NCBI GenBank assembly: GCA_022424805.1
Contig: JAKMGR010000419.1
Coordinates: 1 to 5,811 of the forward strand
Direction of reading: 5' to 3'
From: Verrucomicrobiales bacterium
Lineage (GTDB): Bacteria > Verrucomicrobiota > Verrucomicrobiia > Verrucomicrobiales > DEV007
Length of the DNA stretch: 5,811 bases
Part shown: positions 1 through 5,811 of the stretch, in pieces
Layout of the letters: each line of letters begins with the position of its first letter
Numbering within the stretch: position 1 is the first letter of the stretch
Notes under the pieces: generated by a model
Seen by the model: only the letters and a program-made list of their open reading frames with translations
The model's database searches: none
What the model was told of the DNA's origin: nothing
Program-made: the position numbers and the translations under genes

Positions 1-1797
1 GTTCACAAAAGTATAGTCGCTGTCGATGAGGCGGGTGATCGGTGCGTTTCGTTCAAGAAGATCCCGGAAGAAATGTTTCACTTCTTCTTTCATCGCGGTC
101 TCCAGATTATTGTAGTAGTAGGGTGCCGAGATCGAACGATCCGGCGGCATATCGCCAAGAGCCCGAATGTTCAGCCAACTATCGAGAAAGCCTTCTATAA
201 ATTCGTCGGAAGCAGGATCCCCAAGAAGACGCTCGACTTCGGCAAGAAGCACTTCGCGCTTCAGAATTTCACCGGATTTCGCCTGCTGCAATAGCGCCTC
301 GTCCGGCATTGACGCTGTCAGGAAATAGGAGATTCGTGTCGCCAGATCATAGGCACCGAGCTTGCCACCTCGTTCCTGTCCCGGCTCGACAAGATAGAGA
401 AAGGAGGGCGAGCAGAGAATGCCCTTCATTGCATCCATCGTTGCCTGACGCGGAGACTTCCCTTCCCTCACGCGCGCTTCGGCGATTTTTGAAAAGGTCG
501 CGATTTCCTCATCGGTGACAGGACGTCGAAAAGCCTTCTCGGCAAACTGCTTCAGAATTTCCTCCTGCCGATCGGCCTGAAACCCCTTACCACCGAACGC
601 TAACTTCTGCGAGATCGGCGGCCACTCCTCGTAAATCGGCCCTTTGATGTGAACCTTGTGCATGCGGATGTGCGGCATCTTGCCGTGCTGCAGGACGACT
701 CTCCTCGCGTGGACGATGCCACCGTCGTAGGGGTCGTCCTTGGGCCACTCTTCTTTGTATTCCTTTGCGATTTTTCCGAAAGCCAGGCGGCAGTTGGCCA
801 TTCCATTGGGAAAAATGAATCGCGGTTGCTGCCCCTTTTCCAGCCAGGCCCGCATCATATACCACTGAGGTTTTCCATCCGCGACCGTTACTTCCCCGAG
901 CTGCGGCTCGATAGGTTGCGGATGATGCAGTTCGCCGATGCGCGCGTCGCCCGAAACAATGCCGAGTCGAAATGGTTCGGAGAGATCCATCCGAAAAATG
1001 TCGGGATCGTAGTGAGAGTCGCGATGCATGGAATGCGCCAACACCCTCACTTCGTAAATGCCATCGGCGTGGACGCCTTCCGGGAAGCTCTCCAACCCGG
1101 CATAGCCACCTTCGTGATTCACCGTGTTCGGAACTTCGTAAACGCAGAGGTAACGATAGTTGTAGACGTTCTTGTGAGAAAAGCTGAGCTCCTGCCCCTG
1201 GTGAAAGTTGTCTTCGAACTTCCACTCTTTTACCTCCGGCTTTTCTCGCTGGCCCAGTGCTTTCTCGACCACGAGATCAGCAGCCTCGAAATAGTTATCG
1301 AGCAAGAAACCGGAAGTGACCAGAACGTCACCAAGCGTGTCGACGTGCTCGGCGGTCTGGTCGCGGGGAAAGCGGCTCGTCGGGCCAAATGTATCAACGC
1401 GGCGGGAGAAAAGATCTTCCAGAGTGTTGAGATACTCGCGCTCATTCAATCGGCGGAGGACAGTTTGTCCACCCGTGCTTTTGAGTCGTTCCGTGACATC
1501 AGCAACTTCGGCAGTCAGCGCGGCAATCACGGCGGCTCGCTCTTCGGGAGTTGGCTGGTCCGCTTTTGGCGGCGGCATCTCTTCGAGATTAAGCTGATCG
1601 ATGATTTCCTGAACTGCGATGAGTTCTTTGAGATCATTGATAGGAAACGCCAACTCATCGAAACGCCTCTCGCCCTTCTGGGTGAGATCATCATGACACT
1701 CGAAGCAGTAAGTCGCGAGAAAATCGGACGCTGCGTAACTGCTCCAACCGGAAGTCGAAACAAATAGGGCAGCCGCGAACAGCAAGGAAAGTCGCAT
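1..1797 (-). CDS. Secreted planctomycete-type cytochrome c / DUF1587-DUF1595-DUF1592 protein (3' end outside window)
   Basis: The frame stays open for 599 codons from the ATG at 1795-1797 to base 1, with no stop, so the C-terminus lies outside the window. Residues 1-23 form a Sec signal peptide (MRLSLLFAAALFVSTSG, likely cleavage after YAA). One haem c motif, CFECH, lies at residues 31-35, and EEMPPP at 72-77 supplies a probable distal Met ligand, as in the planctomycete cytochrome family. Residues about 112-176 (LRRLNEREYLNTLEDLF) match DUF1587. Residues about 190-392 look like a beta-rich, carbohydrate-binding-like insert ending in GPIYEEWPP. Residues about 408-470 (FAEKAFRRPVTDEE) match DUF1595, and 477 onward (LGAYDLATRISYFLTASMPDE) starts DUF1592. 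Family members usually continue through DUF1588 and DUF1585, which should lie beyond the left edge. The start follows the DUF1552 stop by 24 bases with no clear Shine-Dalgarno site, suggesting an operon and possibly translational coupling. The product is probably periplasmic; its reaction is unknown and a redox role is inferred only from the haem motif. Confidence 0.93.
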   Translation of the reverse strand, partial: MRLSLLFAAALFVSTSGWSSYAASDFLATYCFECHDDLTQKGERRFDELAFPINDLKELIAVQEIIDQLNLEEMPPPKADQPTPEERAAVIAALTAEVADVTERLKSTGGQTVLRRLNEREYLNTLEDLFSRRVDTFGPTSRFPRDQTAEHVDTLGDVLVTSGFLLDNYFEAADLVVEKALGQREKPEVKEWKFEDNFHQGQELSFSHKNVYNYRYLCVYEVPNTVNHEGGYAGLESFPEGVHADGIYEVRVLAHSMHRDSHYDPDIFRMDLSEPFRLGIVSGDARIGELHHPQPIEPQLGEVTVADGKPQWYMMRAWLEKGQQPRFIFPNGMANCRLAFGKIAKEYKEEWPKDDPYDGGIVHARRVVLQHGKMPHIRMHKVHIKGPIYEEWPPISQKLAFGGKGFQADRQEEILKQFAEKAFRRPVTDEEIATFSKIAEARVREGKSPRQATMDAMKGILCSPSFLYLVEPGQERGGKLGAYDLATRISYFLTASMPDEALLQQAKSGEILKREVLLAEVERLLGDPASDEFIEGFLDSWLNIRALGDMPPDRSISAPYYYNNLETAMKEEVKHFFRDLLERNAPITRLIDSDYTFVN

Positions 1798-1821
1798 ATC
1801 AATGACGAAGCTGAATCCGGG

Positions 1822-3111
1822 CTAGACCAAGGACCCGGTGCTATTGCCAAAGTTCTCCCTCTCCATTCCGAACTGCTGCAGAATACTGACGTAGAGATTG
1901 CATAGTGGAACTTTGCCGGGCCCTTTCGCGGGAAGTTTTTTGAAGGAGCCGTGCTGGAAGCCGCCTCCAGCGAGCAGAATCGGTAGGTCGTGGTTGGTGT
2001 GCGAATTCGCGTTGCCCATTCCACTCCCGAAGAGAACAGAGGTATGATCAAGTAAACTACCTTCGCCGTCGGAGGTATTTTTCAATTTCTCGAGGAATCG
2101 GGCGAAATGCTTGAGCTGATGCTCTTCAATGACGAGAAGCTGATCAATGTTTTCCTGCTTTTTGCCGTGATGGGAAAGACTGTGGTAGCCTTTCTGGATA
2201 CCGAGGTCTTTCGGCTCGAAATCGCCACCGATTTCCAAGGTCGCAATCCGCGTGGAATCAGTCTGCAAGGCGAGAGCGATCAGATCATAGAGGAGCGGCA
2301 AGTCCTCGACCATATTTGTATTTTTCGGCTGTTCGAAAGGAGCGTCAGGCTTGGGGACCTCGACCCATTGCTCTTTCAATTGGAGTTGCCTCTCCACATC
2401 GCGAACGGAGGTGAGATATTCATCGAGCTTCTCACGGTCTTCCTTATCAATGCGACGCTCCAGTGACTTGGCGTCGCCGTGAATCGCATCAAGGATTGAT
2501 CCCTGGAGGGAATGACGATCGCGAGTCGCGGCAAGTCGGTCTTTCGACTCTCCAATAAACAATTTCTGAAACAGTTCCTTCGGTCCTGGAATGGGGGGAA
2601 CACGGACGCCACTTCGCGTCCAAGACATCTGGCATCCGCCGTGAATGCCTGACTCTGATCCAACCGTCAGCGAAGGAAAGCGCGTTTCTCCGCGCACTGT
2701 TTCGGCAGCCAGTTGATCGAGGCTGATATTTCCCTCGGGCCGCCCTTTCGCATCCATGCTGAGAACGCCCGTGAGAAAAGAATGCACTGCAAAATGCCCG
2801 CCTTTGACCCCATGATCCAACCCACTGTAGATCGTCATATCGTCGCGCAGATCCTGGAATGGTTTGAGAAGCCGAGTCGATTCGTAGGCTTTCCCTTCGG
2901 TCTCGGGAAAAAGATACGGCAATTGAAATCCAAGAAGATTTCCAACTGCGACCATTCGTGCAGGGCTCGCTTTCTTTGCAACCGCAGCACCGAGAGCCGA
3001 CGTCACACCAAACGAACCGGGCACGAGTGAATGCAAGGTCGGAAGCGAAAGCGTCGCACCGACAGAACGAAGAAAATAGCGACGGGAAAGTGAGGAATCC
3101 TTCTTTCTCAT
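1822..3111 (-). CDS. DUF1552 family protein, Tat-exported
   Basis: A complete protein of 429 residues, close to the usual length of this family, ending in TAG at 1822-1824. The N-terminus has a twin-arginine signal, SRRYFLRSVG at residues 9-18, followed by a hydrophobic stretch ending near ALGAAVA. Family hallmarks visible in order are: DHGVKGGHFAVHSFLTG (99-115), SWTRSGVRVPPIPGPKELF (163-181), the helical KLDEYLTSVRDVERQL (228-243), HSLSHHG (310-316), and GSGMGNANSHTNHDLPILLAGGG (362-384). The clustered His and Asp residues (H100, H106, H110, H310, H314, H315, H371, H374, D375) could bind metal; this is inference, but Tat export would suit a protein that folds around a cofactor before export. 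It is the upstream partner of the haem protein 24 bases downstream, a pairing common in Planctomycetota and Verrucomicrobiota. Its function is unknown. The ATG at 3109-3111 is chosen because it puts the Tat motif at the expected distance from the N-terminus and has a weak GGAAG upstream. Confidence 0.95.
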   Translation of the reverse strand: MRKKDSSLSRRYFLRSVGATLSLPTLHSLVPGSFGVTSALGAAVAKKASPARMVAVGNLLGFQLPYLFPETEGKAYESTRLLKPFQDLRDDMTIYSGLDHGVKGGHFAVHSFLTGVLSMDAKGRPEGNISLDQLAAETVRGETRFPSLTVGSESGIHGGCQMSWTRSGVRVPPIPGPKELFQKLFIGESKDRLAATRDRHSLQGSILDAIHGDAKSLERRIDKEDREKLDEYLTSVRDVERQLQLKEQWVEVPKPDAPFEQPKNTNMVEDLPLLYDLIALALQTDSTRIATLEIGGDFEPKDLGIQKGYHSLSHHGKKQENIDQLLVIEEHQLKHFARFLEKLKNTSDGEGSLLDHTSVLFGSGMGNANSHTNHDLPILLAGGGFQHGSFKKLPAKGPGKVPLCNLYVSILQQFGMERENFGNSTGSLV

Positions 3112-3119
3112 ACAGAAAA

Positions 3120-3124
3120 CTTCC
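3120..3124 (-). promoter_or_regulatory. Candidate ribosome binding site for the DUF1552 gene
   Basis: On the minus strand GGAAG lies 8 bases before the ATG at 3109-3111. It is a partial match to the Shine-Dalgarno consensus at normal spacing and supports that start. The other complete genes here lack even this, so it is suggestive only. I could not pick a convincing -35/-10 promoter in the 191-base gap upstream. Confidence 0.35.
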
Positions 3125-3246
3125 GCGCTCAGAACACTCTTGCAACAGACTCTTTCGCGCCTAGGGAGCCCAGAACATGACGTGGTGGCGAGAGCCTCGC
3201 GAGTGGAATACGCCGCTGAACCAACGAGGGCCTTTCGGTGAGTTTC

Positions 3247-3276
3247 TTGCCAGTGCTGGCAAAGGAGCCTCCTTTG
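3247..3276 (-). repeat. Two abutting inverted repeats between the TPR and DUF1552 genes
   Basis: Plus-strand coordinates. The first repeat has arms TTGCCAG (3247-3253) and CTGGCAA (3256-3262) around TG. The second has arms CAAAGGAG (3260-3267) and CTCCTTTG (3269-3276) around a single C. Both are perfect, and they share bases 3260-3262, so the full stems cannot both form at once. They begin 26 bases after the TPR stop codon in the direction of transcription. No T-run follows on either strand, so this is not a standard Rho-independent terminator. It could be a terminator lacking a U-tract, an mRNA 3'-end stabiliser, an attenuator for the DUF1552 operon, or a protein-binding palindrome. Confidence 0.6.
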
Positions 3277-3302
3277 AACGCTCTATGCCGCTGAGAATAA
3301 GG

Positions 3303-5513
3303 TTACCTAGAACCGAGCGTCGCTCCAGCCGTCTCGGCCTCTTTGAGGAACTCTTCGATGGTCGCATCTCGCGGAACACCGAGTCGCAATGCCTCGAAAT
3401 AATGTTTGTCCGCTGACTTCGTATCAGGCTGATCTCGCGTCGCGTAGAGGACTGCGAGATTGAAATGGGCATCACCAAATTTCGGATCGATGGAAACAGC
3501 GTTCGTGAAAGCTCGCTCGGCTCTAGCCACCCATCCTTTCTGAGAAGAAATCACGCCGACTGTGTTGTGAGCCTTCGCATTCTGAGGGTCATGAGTGAGG
3601 CTCCTTTCCAACTTTTCGAGAGCTTCATCGAGCTTGCCCTGCAGGTAGTAGGTCCGCCCGAGCAGGTAGTGAGCAAGGCCAGAATCCCCCTGCACCGCGA
3701 GTGCTTTCTCAAGGAAATATTCGGCTTCAGTGTAATTTTTCACCGCAATCTTCAAAACGCCAAGATTGCAGAAGCAGGAAACACTGCGAGGGCGATAACG
3801 CAGGTATTCGAGAAAACCGGTCTCTGCCTCAGCATAGCGACCTTCTTTGAAATCGAGGCGGGCGGACTTGTCGAGCTGCGCTAACTCAACACTGATTTTC
3901 TGGTCCTTCACCACTCCATCTTTTCTTACTCCACCTATTCCCGGGGCAACCAAGGTTACTGACATTCTCGCGCCGCCATTTTTCGTTCCGTCCGGGCTCG
4001 TCGGATCCATATCGGTCGCGGCATCCACGATTTCCTGGAATTGCGGAGCCTTGAACAGCGCTTTCTCTTCCTCGGTGAGTTGGGAACCTGTCGCCATATC
4101 TTCGACGAGACTAAGAAGGGTGTCAGAACGTGCTCCTACTTTGTCGAGTTGCTTGAGCAACAGCTCCTTTGCCTCCTTAATCTGGGCCTGCTTCCGCAAT
4201 TGCTTGAGGACGATGGATCGGAGAAGCTCATTTTCCTGACGCTCGAACGGACTGGCTGATGCAAGCGAGGTCTTCTCTTCCGTAGTCAATCCGTCGGAAA
4301 GCAGTTCCAACTTACGTTGCAAATCTTCGATGCTTTGCTGGTGGCGGAGATTTTCGGAAAGGAGGCGGTCGCGCTCCAGTTTGATCCGCGAAATCTCGGA
4401 CTTGAGCATTTTGATGTCCTGATTTTTTTCTTTGCTCAGCTCCGAGAGGCTGCTCGCCAGCTGCTCGGCTCGGTCGAGCTGGGCAACCAGCTCACGGTTG
4501 CGATCCATGAGTTCCTTCAGGGCCCGACCTCCATTGCCTTCCCCGCGAACGACCTCAGCGAGGTTGTCCCGCTCACGCTCCACTTCGGCGAGGCGATTGC
4601 GAAGCTTTTCACTTTCGCGCTGCGAGTCCGCCAGCGCATTGACCAACTTGGCATTGCGATCTGTCGCATTCTGCAATTGCTCAGTCGCATCACCCAGAAG
4701 CTCCTTGAGTTGCTGCACCTTTTGCTGAGCAGCGAGACCGCCGCCGTTGCGCTCGGCCTGTGAAATCTGTTGGAGGAGACGATTTCGCTCGCCTTGCGCA
4801 TCCGCCAATTGCTGCTGAACCGTTTCGAGAACCGTTTTGCGTTGAGAGAGCTCCTTGCGAAGCTCCAGATTTTCTTTGTTCAGGAAAGCGATTGTCTCGT
4901 CCTTGTCCTTGATGTCGCTGTAGATCGAATTCGCGACAGCTCCCGGCGATGGAGTTCTCACCGTTGGCATTCCAGGCGTCCGCTGCGGTAGAGCGCGGCT
5001 TGAACCCGCCTCCCAACTTGGGAGGAGCACCTCGCGGGACGGGTTTTCCAACTCGATGTTTCGATTTCGGGTGGAAGCACCCCCGCCAACAGGCGGTGAT
5101 GGGACTGATGCATAGCCCTCAGCCGGATTGACCGGAACAGCCTGGGGAATCTGCTTGGGAGCCGATGGTGGCCGCGCTGCATTTTCCCGCATGAGGCGCT
5201 TCATGGTATCGCGATTTTCCGCAATCAAATGACGTCGCTCCCGCACCATCTCCGTCTGGAAATCAGGATACTTTTGCGCGAGGTGATCAAAAAGCGGCTT
5301 CGCCTCCGTGAGTTTGTTGAGAGCTTCCAGATACTGGCCCTGCGCCTGAAATTCTTCGCCCGCTTGAACAAGAAGAAACCCGCGATACCAGATGTCCATC
5401 GGGTCGAGACTGACCTCTTGCGCCCCGACATGTGGCCACAAAGCAACAAGACACGAAGCAAAAATTGCCAGCTTCGTGCGCGGTCTTGAGAAAAGCCCTT
5501 GGGGAAAACTCAT
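3303..5513 (-). CDS. Secreted coiled-coil and TPR-repeat protein
   Basis: With the ATG at 5511-5513 the protein has 736 residues and stops at TAA (3303-3305). Residues 1-31 are a good Sec signal peptide (basic SRPRTK, then LAIFASCLVALW, cleavage likely after VGA). Residues about 36-112 form a helical, TPR-like segment (AQGQYLEALNKLTEAKPLF). Residues about 113-192 are Pro/Ser-rich and probably disordered. Residues about 195-410 form a long coiled coil rich in Leu, Glu, Gln, Arg and Asn, with short Gly breaks (NGGG and GNGG). Residues about 420-500 are further helix, then a spacer. Residues about 541-725 hold four to five TPR units (EGRYAEAETGFLEYL, KNYTEAEYFLEKAL, QGKLDEALEKLERSL, KGWVARAERAFTNAV). 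A CFC pair at 580-582 sits in one TPR helix. The likely role is a periplasmic or envelope scaffold; no enzymatic motif is seen and no specific family is recognised. A TTG at 5601-5603, behind GAGAG, would add 30 residues but bury the signal peptide, so I prefer the ATG. Confidence 0.88.
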   Translation of the reverse strand: MSFPQGLFSRPRTKLAIFASCLVALWPHVGAQEVSLDPMDIWYRGFLLVQAGEEFQAQGQYLEALNKLTEAKPLFDHLAQKYPDFQTEMVRERRHLIAENRDTMKRLMRENAARPPSAPKQIPQAVPVNPAEGYASVPSPPVGGGASTRNRNIELENPSREVLLPSWEAGSSRALPQRTPGMPTVRTPSPGAVANSIYSDIKDKDETIAFLNKENLELRKELSQRKTVLETVQQQLADAQGERNRLLQQISQAERNGGGLAAQQKVQQLKELLGDATEQLQNATDRNAKLVNALADSQRESEKLRNRLAEVERERDNLAEVVRGEGNGGRALKELMDRNRELVAQLDRAEQLASSLSELSKEKNQDIKMLKSEISRIKLERDRLLSENLRHQQSIEDLQRKLELLSDGLTTEEKTSLASASPFERQENELLRSIVLKQLRKQAQIKEAKELLLKQLDKVGARSDTLLSLVEDMATGSQLTEEEKALFKAPQFQEIVDAATDMDPTSPDGTKNGGARMSVTLVAPGIGGVRKDGVVKDQKISVELAQLDKSARLDFKEGRYAEAETGFLEYLRYRPRSVSCFCNLGVLKIAVKNYTEAEYFLEKALAVQGDSGLAHYLLGRTYYLQGKLDEALEKLERSLTHDPQNAKAHNTVGVISSQKGWVARAERAFTNAVSIDPKFGDAHFNLAVLYATRDQPDTKSADKHYFEALRLGVPRDATIEEFLKEAETAGATLGSR

Positions 5514-5654
5514 GTGACTGTCTTTACTCGCGCGGTTTCGGAGCATGAACCGAGCTAGCAAACATGCAATGAAATCAGCACCTAGCCAAGCGGAAAATCT
5601 CAATGCTTTCTCTCGTTTTTAAGAGAAATTCGAAGGCTATCATTCGCCTTTTTT
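5514..5654 (-). other. Intergenic leader upstream of the TPR gene, with a small AT-rich inverted repeat
   Basis: These 141 bases separate the membrane-protein stop from the preferred TPR start. They contain a perfect 7-bp inverted repeat, TTTCTCT (5607-5613) and AGAGAAA (5622-5628), with an 8-base loop. It is AT-rich, lacks a following T-run in the transcribed direction, and is unlikely to be a strong terminator. The gap is long enough for a promoter for the TPR gene, but I see no good -35/-10 pair. An alternative TTG start for the TPR protein lies at 5601-5603. Confidence 0.35.
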
Positions 5655-5810
5655 CTACAGATTTCCCGCTTTTCGGTGAAAAAAACGGAACAGGCCCCAA
5701 ATCAATGGCGGCAGCCCCGCACTCAAGGCTAGGGCCAGCATGGGACGTTGTTCGCCAGTTGATCCAATCCAGGCAAAGACAAATCCCATAGGAAAGCTAC
5801 CTGCACAGAG
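5655..5810 (-). CDS. C-terminus of a small or truncated membrane protein, unknown family
   Basis: Reading from the right edge, an open frame of 51 codons ends in TAG at 5655-5657. Its sequence is strongly hydrophobic: SFPMGFVFAWIG, then a short polar turn STGEQRP, then MLALALSAGLPPLIWGLFRF, ending with a basic tail FHRKAGNL. This is the pattern of two transmembrane helices with a positively charged cytoplasmic end. Either it is the end of a longer multi-pass protein cut by the window edge, or a 44-residue protein starting at the ATG at 5787-5789, which has AGGTAG 7 bases upstream on the minus strand. I do not recognise the family. It is co-directional with the TPR gene 141 bases downstream. 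Confidence 0.55.
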   Translation of the reverse strand, partial: LCAGSFPMGFVFAWIGSTGEQRPMLALALSAGLPPLIWGLFRFFHRKAGNL

Positions 5811-5811
5811 C

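Noticed and set aside
587..1225. A 212-codon open frame on the minus strand in another frame of the cytochrome gene
   Set aside because: Its translation is Arg/Ser-rich with no domain or signal, and it overlaps a well-supported gene on the same strand.
649..1767. A 372-codon open frame on the plus strand
   Set aside because: It lies entirely opposite the cytochrome gene, whose frame has a signal peptide, haem motif and recognised domains. The antisense translation shows no recognisable domain, and such long shadows are common opposite genes of this composition.
2489..3145. A 218-codon minus-strand frame overlapping the start of the DUF1552 gene
   Set aside because: It is a shifted reading of the DUF1552 coding sequence. 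The product is Arg/Ser/Cys-rich without any recognised motif.
5451..5463. A possible lipoprotein signal (FASC) in the TPR protein
   Set aside because: The Cys sits in the middle of the hydrophobic core and is followed by LVALW, with a good ordinary cleavage site VGA further on. The -3 position is Phe and not the usual Leu.
5633..5654. A terminator-like structure on the plus strand: AAGGC (5633-5637), GCCTT (5646-5650), then T residues
   Set aside because: The stem is only 5 bp with an 8-base loop, and no plus-strand gene precedes it. In the direction of the real genes it has no trailing T-run.
5603..5791. A 62-codon plus-strand open frame at the right end
   Set aside because: It runs antisense to the hydrophobic membrane-protein tail, has no convincing ribosome site, and its translation resembles no known small protein.

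Overview
The window holds four genes on the minus strand, two of them cut or possibly cut by the window edges. Reading in the direction of transcription, from high to low coordinates, they are: the tail of a small membrane protein (5655-5810); a secreted coiled-coil/TPR protein (3303-5513); a Tat-exported DUF1552 protein (1822-3111); and the first 599 residues of a secreted haem-binding protein of the DUF1587/DUF1595/DUF1592 type (1-1797), which runs off the left edge. I see no plus-strand gene, tRNA, rRNA, CRISPR array, insertion sequence or phage gene. The long plus-strand open frames lie opposite real genes and read as shadows.

The organism is most likely a member of the Planctomycetota-Verrucomicrobiota group. 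DUF1552 plus a 'planctomycete-type' cytochrome with DUF1587/1592/1595 modules is a paired signature found in many copies in those genomes, and in some Acidobacteriota and Myxococcota. The moderate GC content, weak Shine-Dalgarno sites and the Ala/Gln/Glu-rich coiled-coil TPR protein incline me to Verrucomicrobiota, but this is inference and not proof.

The DUF1552 and cytochrome genes are only 24 bases apart and almost certainly co-transcribed. Both products carry export signals: a twin-arginine signal on the DUF1552 protein and an ordinary Sec signal on the cytochrome. They would therefore meet outside the cytoplasmic membrane. The biochemical function of the pair is not established; a periplasmic redox or metal-dependent step, possibly on carbohydrate, is a reasonable guess only. 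The TPR gene is separated from the pair by 191 bases containing two abutting inverted repeats, so it may be its own transcription unit. Its product is also exported and looks like a scaffold or cell-envelope protein.

The most interesting points are the DUF1552/cytochrome pair as a still uncharacterised extracytoplasmic system, the unusual build of the TPR protein, and the overlapping hairpins between the two units.
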